DNA of 64,000 bases from Streptomyces viridochromogenes (lineage in GTDB: Bacteria > Actinomycetota > Actinomycetes > Streptomycetales > Streptomycetaceae): positions 1 through 64,000 of the forward strand of contig NZ_LGUR01000197.1 of NCBI RefSeq assembly GCF_001270495.1, written 5' to 3'. Under the pieces are notes generated by a model. It made no database searches. It saw only the letters and a list, made by a program, of their open reading frames with translations, and was not told where the DNA came from. Position numbers and translations under genes: made by a program. Shown here one piece after another: positions 1-8,724 of this stretch (position 1 is the stretch's first letter; every line of letters begins with the position of its first letter).

Positions 1-160
1 GGAGCTGGGTCCGGGTGGGGGGTTGGACTCGGGATCTGGTCGGCATTTGGAGCTGGGTCCGGGTGGGGGGTTGGACTCGGGATCGGGTCGGCAGTTGGAG
101 CTGAGTCCGGGTGGGGAGTTGGACCCAGGATCTGGTCGGCATTTGGAGCTGGGGCCGGGC
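1..160 (+). repeat. 48-bp tandem repeat in coding sequence
   Basis: About three and a half copies of a 48-bp unit encode a 16-residue unit. The period is visible as the recurrence of GGAGCTG at 1, 49 and 97 and again near 145. The array continues to the left edge, so its full copy number is unknown. The copies drift at a few bases, for example CGGCATTTG versus CGGCAGTTG. Confidence 0.85.
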
Positions 161-1963
161 AGGCAGTCGGACCCGGACTCCGGCCAGAAGTTGGAGCCGG
201 GGCCCCGGGAGGCGCAGGTTCCTGGAGTGGCGGGGGCGGCGGGAGCGCCGGAGCGGGGGCCCGGGCACGGGGCTCTCTCCGGGACCGAGTCCTGGGGTGG
301 GGCCGCTGTGGGGGAGGGCGTCGCCGACGCCGAGCCCTCGGCCAGATCCATACCGGCGCCCGGGCGGTCGCATGGGCCGGCATCGGCGTCGGGCCCGGCG
401 AACGGTTCGGCGTCCAAGTCCGAGCCGTGGGGCGGGTCCGTACCGGAGGCCGGGCCAGAACCTGTACGCAGGTCTGGGCCGGAGCCCGCGCACGGGTCCG
501 GGCGGGACGCCATACACGGATCCGATCCTGAAGCCGTACCCGGCTCTGGGCGTGGCGCTGTACTCGGCTCTGGGCATGAGGCCGTACGCGGGTCTGGGCC
601 GGGACCCCTACGTGAGTCTGGGCCGGAACCCGTACGCGAGTCTGGGCCCGACCCCGTACGACACGCTGGCCCGGAACCCCAGCGTGGCTCCGGGCCGAAA
701 CCCGAACGCGAGCCGGGTTCCAACCTTGAACCTGACCCTGACCCGGGCCCACCGTCCGAGCCTGAACGGACAGGCGTGTCGCTCCATGAGCCCGAGCAGA
801 CGCGAGGGTCCGCCTCCGATTCCGAAACCACCCCCGCACATGGCCCGGGTTCGGGGACCCCCCACCTCCCCTGGAGCCCCAAGCCCTTGAGGGAATCGCC
901 CACCCCTGCCTACCTGGACGCCTCCCGAGTCGCTCCCCCACTCGATCCCCGTCAGCGGGGAGACGTACGCGACGCCATACCGCCACCGCCACCGCCACCG
1001 CCAACGCCCTCGACCCCGACCGAAGACGAGCGTGCCAAGGCCACTCCCACCTCTGCCTCCGCCTCCATCCCCGCCCCGGCCACAGACCCCCCTCGCGCCT
1101 CCAACGCCTCCACCGAACTCGCCTCCCAGGCGGGCCCGGAGCCCCGCTCACCGGCCCCGGCCGGCAACTCCAGCGGCGCCCGGCCTCAGCAGCACCCCGG
1201 CGTCTCCCTGGCGCGCGCCGAAGCTGTGACCGAGCGGCGCCCGGCGCCCGGTCCGGGGCACGCGCCCGGAGGGCGACCGCACAGCCCGATGCCGCCCGGC
1301 GAGCTCCCCGGCCCCGCTGTCCCGGCGGAACACCCCCGGCGTGGACGGCGCCGTACCGGGAAAGTCGCCGCCGTCGGAATCGCCGCCGCAGGCGCTGCCG
1401 TGGCGGTCATCCTGGCGACCAACCCAGGCTCGCCCGAGGACGATCAGGCAGGCTCCTCACCCTCACGGCCCTCCTCGGCCGCGTCCTCCCCGGGCACCGG
1501 CCCGTCGTCCACGGTCGAGGGCACATCGAGGCCGCAGAGCCTGCCGCCCGGGTCGCGCAGGGAGGCGGGCGGGTTCGCGTGGGTGCCGCCCGAGGACTGG
1601 CGGCGGGACGTGCAGACCGGGTCGGAGGTGCACTACACGTCACCGGACGCCGAACAGGAACTCGCCGCGAAGTCGTCCTTGGCCCGCGACGACCTGATGG
1701 ACTCCTGGCAGAAGTCTGAGGAGAACGCCCAACAGGGCCGGCAGTACCGCAAGATCCGCCTGGAACGGACGACGTTCCGCGGGCACCCGGCGGTCGTCTG
1801 GGAGTACACCTTCACGCTCCAGGGCGACCCCTGGCACGCCCAACTGCTGGGCTTCACCGTGGACGGCAAGTCGTACCAGATCAACACGTGGTACCGGCCG
1901 GGAATCGAGACGGAGGCGTTGAAGACCTACGAGAGAGTGAAAGAGACGTTCACGGTGCTGTGA
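2..1963 (+). CDS. Repeat-rich single-pass membrane protein, 5' end outside window
   Basis: The frame is open from the first complete codon, so the start lies upstream of the window; a TTG at 23 is only the first internal start-like codon. The first 430 or so visible residues are low complexity: a 16-residue repeat (LDSGSGRHLELGPGGG type), then 8-residue repeats of GSGPEPVR type, then Pro/Ala/Thr-rich sequence. A basic stretch (RRGRRRTG, near 1340-1365) precedes one hydrophobic segment of about 20 residues. A compact C-terminal domain of about 135 residues follows (starting near GGFAWVPPEDW, ending KETFTVL), which should lie outside the cell. This order (long linker, one membrane segment, small extracellular domain) is seen in the C-terminal halves of Streptomyces receptor-type Ser/Thr kinases, but no kinase domain is visible here, so the function is open. 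Confidence 0.7.
   Translation, partial: ELGPGGGLDSGSGRHLELGPGGGLDSGSGRQLELSPGGELDPGSGRHLELGPGRQSDPDSGQKLEPGPREAQVPGVAGAAGAPERGPGHGALSGTESWGGAAVGEGVADAEPSARSIPAPGRSHGPASASGPANGSASKSEPWGGSVPEAGPEPVRRSGPEPAHGSGRDAIHGSDPEAVPGSGRGAVLGSGHEAVRGSGPGPLRESGPEPVRESGPDPVRHAGPEPQRGSGPKPEREPGSNLEPDPDPGPPSEPERTGVSLHEPEQTRGSASDSETTPAHGPGSGTPHLPWSPKPLRESPTPAYLDASRVAPPLDPRQRGDVRDAIPPPPPPPPTPSTPTEDERAKATPTSASASIPAPATDPPRASNASTELASQAGPEPRSPAPAGNSSGARPQQHPGVSLARAEAVTERRPAPGPGHAPGGRPHSPMPPGELPGPAVPAEHPRRGRRRTGKVAAVGIAAAGAAVAVILATNPGSPEDDQAGSSPSRPSSAASSPGTGPSSTVEGTSRPQSLPPGSRREAGGFAWVPPEDWRRDVQTGSEVHYTSPDAEQELAAKSSLARDDLMDSWQKSEENAQQGRQYRKIRLERTTFRGHPAVVWEYTFTLQGDPWHAQLLGFTVDGKSYQINTWYRPGIETEALKTYERVKETFTVL
455..720 (+). 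repeat. 24-bp imperfect tandem repeat in coding sequence
   Basis: Around eleven degenerate 24-bp units encode the 8-residue pattern G-S-G-P-E-P-V-R, with frequent R, H or E at the last position. They form a charged, disordered linker in the membrane protein of 2-1963. Confidence 0.7.
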
Positions 1964-1998
1964 CCACACGAGGCGACACGACACGCGACGAAACGAGA

Positions 1999-2040
1999 CG
2001 AGGGGCCTCCGAAACGCACACGCGTTTCGAAAGCCCCTCG
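1999..2040. terminator. Hairpin terminator between convergent genes
   Basis: CGAGGGGC pairs with GCCCCTCG, and inside it CGAAACGC pairs with GCGTTTCG around a short ACA loop. It lies 36 bases after the stop of the first gene and on the 3' side of the oppositely oriented permease, so it can serve both. Confidence 0.8.
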
Positions 2041-2111
2041 AACTTCACGATCACCCAGAGCCGGCCGCGAAGGCCGACAGGTCAGCGGACCGGCAGGTCA
2101 ACGGACCGGCA

Positions 2112-2144
2112 GGTCAAGACCGGCAGGGTCAGCCGGTCTTGACC
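2112..2144 (-). terminator. Hairpin overlapping the permease 3' end
   Basis: GGTCAAGACCGGC and GCCGGTCTTGACC form a perfect 13-bp stem around 7 bases. The permease stop codon (2129-2131) lies in the loop, so the terminator overlaps the coding end. Upstream, 2082-2116 holds three short GACCGGCAGGTCA-type direct repeats. Confidence 0.6.
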
Positions 2145-3598
2145 TCGTCACGCGGCGCGTCCGAAGCGGGAGCCGCCTCGACAGCCGCGGGGTGCCCACG
2201 CCCGACCTTCTCCTTCACGAAGGCCACGACCAGCACGACCGCGGCCACCAGCAGCGACAGCAGCACGGTCTTGCGGCCGTCGTGCTCGGTGTCGGTCAGC
2301 ATGTAGCCGAGCACGAACACGATCAGCGCGGCGGTAGCCCAGGTCAGATACGGGTACAGCCACATCTTCACGACCAGCTTCTCCGGCGCCTCGGCCTGGA
2401 TGATCTTCCGCATGCGCAGCTGCGAGAAGCAGATCACCAGCCACACGAACAGGGCGACCGCACCGGAGGAGTTGACCAGGAAGAGGAAGACGGAGTCCGG
2501 GAACTTGTAGTTGAAGAAGACCGCGACGAAGCCGAAGACGACGGACGCGAGGATCGCCGTGCGCGGCACGCCGTTGCCGGTGGTGCGGGCGAAGGACTTC
2601 GGCGCGTCCCCGCGCTGGCCGAGCGAGAAGGCCATGCGGGAGGCGGTGTAGAGGCCGGAGTTGAGACAGGACAGCACCGAGGTCAGCACGATGAAGTTCA
2701 TGATCTGACCGGCGTGCGCGATACCGAGGGAGTCGAGCGCGGCGACGTACGAGCCGTTGTCGGCGATGGACTTGCTGTCCCACGGCAGCAGGGCGACCAC
2801 GACGAAGATCGAGCCGAGGTAGAAGACGGCGACCCGCCAGATGATGCTGTTCGTGGCCTTCGTGACCGCCCGCTGCGGGTTCTCGGACTCACCGGCGGCC
2901 AGGGTGGCGATCTCGCTGCCCATGAAGGAGAACACGACGAGCAGCACGCCGGTGAGGATGGCGCCGGCGCCGTGTGGCAGGAAGCCGCCGTGGTCGGTGA
3001 GGTTGCTCAGCCCGGCCTGGTCGCTGTCGACACCCGGCAGCAGCCCGAAGACGGCCAGCCCGCCGATGACGATGAACGCGGCGATCGCGACGACCTTGAT
3101 CCCGGCGAACCAGAACTCGAACTCGCCGTACGAGCCGACGGAGACGAGGTTGGTGGCGGTGAGCACCACCATCACGATCAGGGCCCAGCCCCACTGCGGG
3201 ACGGCCGGTATCCACCCCTCCAGGATCTTCGCACCGGCGGTCGCCTCGACCGCCAGCACGACCACCCAGAAGAACCAGTACAGCCAGCCGATGGAGAACC
3301 CGGCCCAGCTGCCGAGCGCGCGGTCGGCGTGGGCGGAGAACGACCCGGAGGTCGGGTTGGCCGCGGACATCTCACCGAGCATCCGCATCACCAGCACCAC
3401 GAGCGTGCCGACGAGGGCGTACGACAGGAGGATGCCGGGTCCCGCGGTGGCGATACCGGAGCTGGACCCGACGAAGAGTCCGGCGCCGATGACGCCGCCG
3501 ATGGCGATCATGGACAGGTGGCGGTTCTTGAGTCCGGCCTGTAGGCCGTGGCCGCCGGCGGCCGGTCCGGCCGTCTTCTGGTTCGGCTGCGAAGTCAT
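2129..3598 (-). CDS. APC-family amino acid permease (GabP/ProY type)
   Basis: 489 residues with about 12 hydrophobic segments, and a cytoplasmic charged tail. The N-terminal signature IGGVIGAGLFVGSSS (about residues 33-47), the GSFSAHADRALG stretch and the FMGSEIATLAAGESENPQRAV region after the fifth segment are typical of the amino acid transporter (AAT) branch of the APC superfamily, which imports one amino acid with a proton. The substrate cannot be told from sequence. The ATG is preceded at about 7 bases by AAGGAAAT. The gene is monocistronic and diverges from rpiB across a 217-bp, unusually AT-rich spacer that should hold its promoter. Confidence 0.9.
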   Translation of the reverse strand: MTSQPNQKTAGPAAGGHGLQAGLKNRHLSMIAIGGVIGAGLFVGSSSGIATAGPGILLSYALVGTLVVLVMRMLGEMSAANPTSGSFSAHADRALGSWAGFSIGWLYWFFWVVVLAVEATAGAKILEGWIPAVPQWGWALIVMVVLTATNLVSVGSYGEFEFWFAGIKVVAIAAFIVIGGLAVFGLLPGVDSDQAGLSNLTDHGGFLPHGAGAILTGVLLVVFSFMGSEIATLAAGESENPQRAVTKATNSIIWRVAVFYLGSIFVVVALLPWDSKSIADNGSYVAALDSLGIAHAGQIMNFIVLTSVLSCLNSGLYTASRMAFSLGQRGDAPKSFARTTGNGVPRTAILASVVFGFVAVFFNYKFPDSVFLFLVNSSGAVALFVWLVICFSQLRMRKIIQAEAPEKLVVKMWLYPYLTWATAALIVFVLGYMLTDTEHDGRKTVLLSLLVAAVVLVVAFVKEKVGRGHPAAVEAAPASDAPRDEVKTG

Positions 3599-3815
3599 GG
3601 AACGGATTTCCTTTGAGCCGTGGGGAGCGGTCCTCGCACGAGTGGTTATGGAGCGGCGTACGAGTCGGACCAGTGAATCGGAGGAGAACGGATTCTGGAA
3701 CCTTTGATTCGTGATTGTTACTTGAGGTTTTCTTGAGCTTCCATGGCGTGCGTCACACTAAACACGATCGACACCCGGCGCTGCTGCCCCGAAACAGCCG
3801 TGTCACACTCGTTCC

Positions 3816-4301
3816 ATGCGCGTGTATCTCGGCTCCGACCATGCGGGCTTCGAACTCAAGAACCACCTCGTCGACTGGCTCAGGGCGGCGGGTCACGACC
3901 CGGTCGACTGCGGCCCCCACATCTACGACGCCCAGGACGACTACCCGCCCTTCTGCCTCCGCGCCGCGGAGAAGACGGCCGCGGACCCCGACTCCCTCGG
4001 CATCGTGATCGGCGGCTCGGGCAACGGCGAGCAGATCGCCGCGAACAAGGTGAAGGGCGTCCGCGCGGCCCTGGCCTGGAGCGAGGAGACGGCGTCCCTC
4101 GGCCGCCAGCACAACAACGCGAACGTCGTGGCCGTGGGCGCCCGCATGCACACGCAGGACGAGGCGACGAAGTTCGTCGAGACGTTCCTGAGCACCCCGT
4201 ACTCGGGAGACGAGCGCCACACCCGCCGCATCACGATGCTGGCCACCTACGAGACGACGGGCGACCTCCCCCCGATCCCCCCGCACCACCCCCAGCAGTA
4301 G
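3816..4301 (+). CDS. rpiB: Ribose-5-phosphate isomerase B
   Basis: 161 residues, normal for the RpiB/LacAB family. It interconverts ribose 5-phosphate and ribulose 5-phosphate in the non-oxidative pentose phosphate pathway. GSDHAGFELK at the N-terminus carries the Asp8-His9 phosphate-side residues. GGSGNGEQIAANK (about 66-78) has Ser68 where enterobacterial enzymes have the catalytic Cys, with Glu72 nearby. That is the actinobacterial (M. tuberculosis-type) active site, in which the glutamate acts as base. The proline/histidine-rich C-terminus (PPHHPQQ) is extra. The next gene is a DNA glycosylase in the same direction, separated by an interspersed repeat, so the two may be transcribed together. 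Confidence 0.93.
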   Translation: MRVYLGSDHAGFELKNHLVDWLRAAGHDPVDCGPHIYDAQDDYPPFCLRAAEKTAADPDSLGIVIGGSGNGEQIAANKVKGVRAALAWSEETASLGRQHNNANVVAVGARMHTQDEATKFVETFLSTPYSGDERHTRRITMLATYETTGDLPPIPPHHPQQ

Positions 4302-4310
4302 CCCGCGTCT

Positions 4311-4478
4311 TTCAGCCCCTCCGGCGCCGGCCCGGGCATTTCAGCCCGTCCGGCGTTTGAGGACGAGGCCCCTTAAGGGCCGATAGCGGGGTCTGGGGCG
4401 GCAGCCCCAGCGGGGTCGAAGGGGCGGAGCCCCTTCAAGGGATGGGACGGGTAGGGGCGGCGGGGGCGAAACCCCCTG
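4311..4478 (+). repeat. Streptomyces interspersed repeat, family A, copy 1
   Basis: GC-rich intergenic element built of nested hairpins, including CTGGGGCGGCAGCCCCAG and GAAGGGGCGGAGCCCCTTC. It shares long stretches with 8055-8250: CAGCCCGTCCGGCGTTTGAGG, then GGGGCGGAGCCCCTTCAAGG, then GATGGGACGGGTAGGGGC. It occupies nearly the whole rpiB to glycosylase spacer. Confidence 0.85.
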
Positions 4479-4512
4479 CCCCCACCCACCCGCAGAAGAC
4501 AAAGGAGCCACC

Positions 4513-5337
4513 GTGCCCGAGGGCCACACCATCCACCGGCTGGCCCAGGACTACGCCACCGCGTTCCTCGGCACGTCCCCCCACGTCACCAGCCCCCAGG
4601 GCAAGTTCTCCGACGCCGCGGCACTCCTCACCGGCTCAGAACTCACCCACACCGAGGCCCACGGCAAACACCTCTTCCTCGGCTTCCGGGACGCCGACTG
4701 GATCCACATCCACCTCGGCCTCTTCGGCAAGGTCAACTTCGGCAAGGTCAACGCCGGCGACGCCCCCGCACCCCCACCCACGGACACCGTCCGCCTCCGC
4801 CTCGCGAACAGCACCGCATACGTCGACCTCCGCGGCCCCACCACCTGCGCCCTGATCACGCACCCCGAGAAGCAGGCGATACACGACCGCCTCGGCCCCG
4901 ACCCCCTCCGCGCCGACGCCGACCCGCACCAGGCGTACCGAAGGATCTCCCGCAGCCGTACGACCATCGCCGCCCTGCTCATGGACCAGAAGGTCATCGC
5001 GGGCGTAGGCAACGTCTACCGGGCCGAGGTCCTGTTCCGGCACCGCATCGACCCCTACCGCGCGGGCAAGGACATCACCCCCACCCAGTGGGACGCCATC
5101 TGGGCGGACCTGGTCGACCTCATGCACGAGGGCGTCCGCAACAACCGCATCGACACCGTCCGCCCCGAACACACCCCGGAGGCGATGGGCCGCCCGCCCC
5201 GCGTCGACGACCATGGCGGGGAGGTCTACGTCTACCGCCGGGCCACCCTGCCCTGCCACATCTGCGGCGGCGAGATCCGCACCGCCGACCTGGCCGCCCG
5301 CAACCTCTTCTGGTGCCCGAACTGCCAGACCCCGTAG
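4513..5337 (+). CDS. Fpg/Nei-family DNA glycosylase/AP lyase
   Basis: 274 residues with the whole Fpg/Nei architecture. MPEGHT at the start supplies Pro2, the Schiff-base nucleophile after Met removal, and the catalytic Glu3. The helix-two-turn-helix region contains the DQKVIAGVGNVYRAEVLF motif (about 160-177). The C-terminus is a C-x2-C-x16-C-x2-C zinc finger (CHIC...CPNC). The enzyme excises oxidised bases and cuts the strand by beta/delta elimination. MPEGHT and the lack of MPELPE suggest the Nei (endonuclease VIII) side of the family, as in actinobacterial Nei2-like proteins. The GTG start has AAGGAG seven bases upstream. Confidence 0.92.
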   Translation: MPEGHTIHRLAQDYATAFLGTSPHVTSPQGKFSDAAALLTGSELTHTEAHGKHLFLGFRDADWIHIHLGLFGKVNFGKVNAGDAPAPPPTDTVRLRLANSTAYVDLRGPTTCALITHPEKQAIHDRLGPDPLRADADPHQAYRRISRSRTTIAALLMDQKVIAGVGNVYRAEVLFRHRIDPYRAGKDITPTQWDAIWADLVDLMHEGVRNNRIDTVRPEHTPEAMGRPPRVDDHGGEVYVYRRATLPCHICGGEIRTADLAARNLFWCPNCQTP

Positions 5338-5338
5338 G

Positions 5339-5412
5339 AAAGCCCCCGAAGTCCCCGCAGCCCTCGAAGTCCCCGCAGCTGCCGAAGTCCCAGAAGCTGC
5401 CGCAGTCTCCGA
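5339..5412 (+). repeat. Short degenerate tandem repeat after the glycosylase gene
   Basis: About six copies of a 13-15-base unit, GAAGTCCCCGCAGC and variants, lie between the glycosylase stop and the oppositely oriented acetyltransferase. No gene or clear hairpin is seen in it. Confidence 0.6.
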
Positions 5413-5425
5413 AGCCGCCCCCGGC

Positions 5426-6691
5426 TCAGAACCCGTGCGGCAACCAAGGCACCACGGCGGACGCGAACCCCACCGCCGCGTCCGCCAGCGCCCCCTGCCG
5501 CAGCTCCCGCACCCGCCCGGCGGCCCCGAGCGCCTCCAGGCTCACGCCGCCGAGATAGGCCGCCCCCAACTCCCGTACGGACAAGGCGAGATCGGCGGGG
5601 TCCGTCGTACGCCCGCACGACGCGCCCTTGGCGTCCCCGGACAGCCGCCAACGCCCCGCGTTCCAGGGACAGAAGGCGTCCTCCACCTCGAACACCACAT
5701 CCACCGGCGCCTGATAGGTCCGCGCCTCCAGCGCCGCCCCGACATCCACCAGCCGTACATGCAGCGAGTCCCGCACCCGCAGCGCACACCGCCGGATGTC
5801 GGACACCTGGTGCTGCCACGCCTCGTCCAACGGCCGTCCGTACGCCTTGACCGTGGACGTCAGGTCGATGTCGAACAGGAACCGCCACAGCGCGGCCTGC
5901 GCCGCCGGGTCGAGCGCCTCCGCGTCCCGCAGCAACACCGACCCCGCGGGCCCGGACGGCTCCCACTCCGGTTTGACACGAAAGCGCGCGTACCCCACGA
6001 CTTGGCCGTCCCGCTCCGCCAGCACACACTGAAGCGGTGAGCCGCCGTCCCGGTCGCTCTCCGGGTCGAGCACCCGGAGCCGCTCCCAGCCGGGCTCCCG
6101 CACCAGCATCCCCGGCCGGCCGGACACCTTGCGCGCGTACACCGCCTCGCACAGACCGAGGGCCTCGGTCGGTACGGCGTACCGCAGGCGTACGTCATCG
6201 GTGCCGGGCGGCACGGACAGCCGGACGCGGGTCGTGTCGATCTCGGCGTTCACATGGAAGGTGCCGGTGCCGTACCCGAACCGGCCGTAGATCTCCGGCT
6301 CGGAGGCGGTCAGTACGGCAAGCGGCCAGCCCCACTCGCGCACATCGTCCAGCTGCCGCCGCATCATCGACGTCAGCAGGCCGCGCCGGCGGTGCGTGGC
6401 GGCGACGCTGACCATCGTGACGCCGGCCGCGGGCACCGACGCGCCACCCGGCACGGTCAGCCGGAAGCTGAAGGCGCCCGCCGTGCCCACACACGCGTCC
6501 CCCTCCCAGGCCCCGAGGGAACGGTCGAGCTCGGTGAGCGACTCCCATAACTCCCGCTCCTCCGGAGCCTCCGGGATCGCACCGAAGGCACGGACCAGCG
6601 TGTCGTACCAGATGCCCCATTCATCCCGCCGTAGCGCGCGTAGCTCGGGACGGCCGGAGTGTCCGGGGTGGCTCGCACTGTCTTTCGCCAT
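5426..6691 (-). CDS. Eis-like GNAT N-acetyltransferase
   Basis: 421 residues, close to the 400-420 usual for the Eis family (two GNAT-fold domains plus a sterol-carrier-like domain, hexameric). Seen: an N-terminal GNAT core with VSVAATHRRRGLLTSMMRR (about 114-132), the acetyl-CoA pyrophosphate-binding loop (Q/R-x-x-G-x-G/A type), and ASEPEIYGRFGYG, a strong Eis signature. The C-terminus is PWLPHGF, whose terminal carboxylate is the general acid/base in Eis enzymes. Eis proteins acetylate amines such as aminoglycosides or lysine side chains; the substrate here is unknown. It diverges from the phosphatase gene. Confidence 0.88.
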   Translation of the reverse strand: MAKDSASHPGHSGRPELRALRRDEWGIWYDTLVRAFGAIPEAPEERELWESLTELDRSLGAWEGDACVGTAGAFSFRLTVPGGASVPAAGVTMVSVAATHRRRGLLTSMMRRQLDDVREWGWPLAVLTASEPEIYGRFGYGTGTFHVNAEIDTTRVRLSVPPGTDDVRLRYAVPTEALGLCEAVYARKVSGRPGMLVREPGWERLRVLDPESDRDGGSPLQCVLAERDGQVVGYARFRVKPEWEPSGPAGSVLLRDAEALDPAAQAALWRFLFDIDLTSTVKAYGRPLDEAWQHQVSDIRRCALRVRDSLHVRLVDVGAALEARTYQAPVDVVFEVEDAFCPWNAGRWRLSGDAKGASCGRTTDPADLALSVRELGAAYLGGVSLEALGAAGRVRELRQGALADAAVGFASAVVPWLPHGF

Positions 6692-6762
6692 GAACCATGC
6701 CTACCAGGGCATTGCGGGACGAGCGAGGGAATTTCTCGTTGGCGGCCGCGAGGTGGCTTTCC

Positions 6763-6786
6763 GTGAAGTTCACTGTGAAGTTGAAC
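6763..6786. promoter_or_regulatory. Short repeated motif in a divergent promoter region
   Basis: GTGAAGTT occurs twice with a 12-base period (6763 and 6775), and GTTCA/TGAAC form an inverted pair over 6768-6786. It lies between the divergent acetyltransferase and phosphatase genes. The regulator is unknown and PHO-box identity is not supported. Confidence 0.3.
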
Positions 6787-6853
6787 CTCGGACGGGGGAC
6801 AAGTGGGACCTCCCGTGCCAAGCAGCTGGTCCGATGGATAGGGTCCCGAACTA

Positions 6854-8035
6854 ATGGCAGCAGGACGAGAGCGGCGCACGGCGGCCGAGACGTTCACGGC
6901 CCGGTTGAAGATGCAGTGGCACCGGGCCCGCGTCGGCGTGCGCAGAAGCGCGGTGGACTACTTCCGCGGCGACGGCTCGGACTGGATCGCGCTCGCCGGC
7001 CTGCTCCTCACGGTCCCCCTGATCTGTGCCGTGACCATGGCCAACCCGGTGTGGTTCTCCCCGGCCGCGCTGGTCCTCCCCATCGTCGCGGGCGGTCTCC
7101 TGCTGCGCCCGGCGAGCCTGCTGGGCCTGTACGCGGCGGCGGCCACCGCCCTGATCGTGGAGTCGGTGCAGCTCGGCCCGTACACGGAGGGCCCCTCGCG
7201 AGTCACCCCGGGCGTGGTCCTGGTAGTGGCGGCGTGCGGCTTCTTCGGCCTGCTGATCGCGCAGTTCCGCAGCCGCGTGGGCGTGCCCTGGCGGCGCGGC
7301 GGCACGATGCTCTTCGACCTGCGCGAACGCATCCGAGTCCAGAGCAAGCTCCCACAACTGCCCCACGGTTGGCATCGCGAGATGGCCCTGCGCCCGGCGG
7401 GCGGCCAGTCATTCTCGGGCGACTTCGTGGTCGCGGCCCGCACGAACGGCGGCCGCACGCTGGAGGTCGTCCTGACGGACGTGTCCGGCAAGGGCATGGA
7501 CGCGGCATCCCGCGCCCTGCTCCTCTCGGGAGCCTTCGGCGGCCTCCTCGGCAGCCTGCCCCCGCACGCGTTCCTCCCGGCGGCGAACGGCTACTTGCTC
7601 CGCCAGGACTGGGACGAGGGCTTCGCCACGTCGATCCACCTCGTCCTGGACCTGGACTCGGGCGACTACGAGCTCTACTCGGCGGGCCACCCACCGGGCC
7701 TGCAACTGAGCGCGGGCAGCGGCCGCTGGGAGGAGAAGGCAGCGGAAGGCCCCCTCCTCGGCGTATACGACGGCGCCCAGTTCGACCCCGTGAAGGGCTC
7801 ACTCCGCCCCGGCGACGTCCTGATGCTCTTCACCGACGGCCTGGTCGAAACCTCCGACCGCGACATCGTCGAGGGCATAGACCGCCTCACCGGCGAGGCC
7901 GACCGCTACGTGACCGGCGGCTTCCACGGAGCGGCCTGGCACCTGATCGAGGCAGTGGCAAAGGACGTCAACGACGACAGAGCCCTCCTCCTGATCTGCC
8001 GAGAGGGCCCAACGGCCCAGGCGACACCACGCTGA
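6854..8035 (+). CDS. Membrane-anchored PP2C/SpoIIE-type protein phosphatase
   Basis: 393 residues. Three to four hydrophobic segments lie in residues 40-140 (DWIALAGLLLTVPLICAV onward), followed by a cytoplasmic SpoIIE-like PPM phosphatase domain. The metal-binding motifs are intact: SGDF (about 190), VLTDVSGKGMDA (about 210-221), YSAGHPPG (about 276), LFTDGLVE (about 328) and NDDRALL near the end. Such enzymes dephosphorylate Ser/Thr on anti-sigma-factor antagonists. No PAS, GAF or kinase domain and no adjacent sigma, anti-sigma or antagonist gene is visible, so the partner is unknown. Confidence 0.9.
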   Translation: MAAGRERRTAAETFTARLKMQWHRARVGVRRSAVDYFRGDGSDWIALAGLLLTVPLICAVTMANPVWFSPAALVLPIVAGGLLLRPASLLGLYAAAATALIVESVQLGPYTEGPSRVTPGVVLVVAACGFFGLLIAQFRSRVGVPWRRGGTMLFDLRERIRVQSKLPQLPHGWHREMALRPAGGQSFSGDFVVAARTNGGRTLEVVLTDVSGKGMDAASRALLLSGAFGGLLGSLPPHAFLPAANGYLLRQDWDEGFATSIHLVLDLDSGDYELYSAGHPPGLQLSAGSGRWEEKAAEGPLLGVYDGAQFDPVKGSLRPGDVLMLFTDGLVETSDRDIVEGIDRLTGEADRYVTGGFHGAAWHLIEAVAKDVNDDRALLLICREGPTAQATPR

Positions 8036-8054
8036 CACCCATGTGAGCAGGCGG

Positions 8055-8250
8055 TTTCAGCCTTTCCGGCGCAGGAGGCTCGGCCCCCACGGGCCCACCC
8101 CCCGGCGTCGGTCCGTGCATCTCCAGCCCGTCCGGCGTTTGAGGACGAGGCCGCAGGCCGATGGGGTCCAGGGGGCGGAGCCCCTGGCGGGGTGGAAGGG
8201 GCGGAGCCCCTTCAAGGGATGGGACGGGTAGGGGCCGGCGGGGGCGAGAC
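8055..8250 (+). repeat. Streptomyces interspersed repeat, family A, copy 2
   Basis: Second copy of the element at 4311, in the same orientation and again directly after a + strand stop. It shares TTTCAGCC at the start, the CCGTCCGGCGTTTGAGGACG block, the GGGGCGGAGCCCCTTCAAGG hairpin and the GATGGGACGGGTAGGGGC end, with a different middle. Confidence 0.85.
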
Positions 8251-8259
8251 ACTGGACGG

Positions 8260-8724
8260 GTGACCGAGACCGACCGAACCCCGCTCTCCCTGGCCGACGT
8301 GGAGACCCTCGCCCGAGCCGCCCACGCCGCCCAGACCGACAAGGCCGGACGCCCCTACACCGAGCACCTGAGAGCCGTCGCCGAAGGCGTACGCGCCCGC
8401 GGCGGCGACACCGACCAGATCGCGGCAGCCTGGCTGCACGACGCCGTCGAGGACGCCGCACTGACCGAACAGTGGCTGGAAGAGGCCGCACTGAGCCGCC
8501 GTACGAAGAACATCGTGCTGGCCGTCACCAAGCGGGCCGGAGAGCCACCCGAGGCCTACGCCGCGCGCATCCTCGCCACCGACGGCGCCCTGCTGGTGAA
8601 GGAGGCGGACCTGGCGCACAACGCGAACCCGGCACGCCTCGCGGCCCTCGACGAGAGCACCCGCAAACGACTGACCGAGAAGTACGCACGGATGCGCGCA
8701 CTTCTCGGTCTGGTGGGTGAGTGA
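8260..8724 (+). CDS. Small HD-domain protein, RelA/SpoT-hydrolase-like
   Basis: 154 residues from the GTG at 8260, just behind the repeat; the frame is open further upstream, but that part is repeat sequence. AHAAQTDKAGRPYTEHLRAV carries the first His, AAWLHDAVEDAALT is the HD motif with the downstream Glu-Asp, and LVKEADLAHNANPARL carries the last Asp and the Asn. This is the metal-binding HD arrangement of the ppGpp hydrolase domain (compare small alarmone hydrolases, MESH1 type). No synthetase, TGS or ACT domain is present. A free-standing phosphohydrolase acting on a nucleotide is likely; ppGpp itself is inferred, not shown. Confidence 0.75.
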   Translation: MTETDRTPLSLADVETLARAAHAAQTDKAGRPYTEHLRAVAEGVRARGGDTDQIAAAWLHDAVEDAALTEQWLEEAALSRRTKNIVLAVTKRAGEPPEAYAARILATDGALLVKEADLAHNANPARLAALDESTRKRLTEKYARMRALLGLVGE

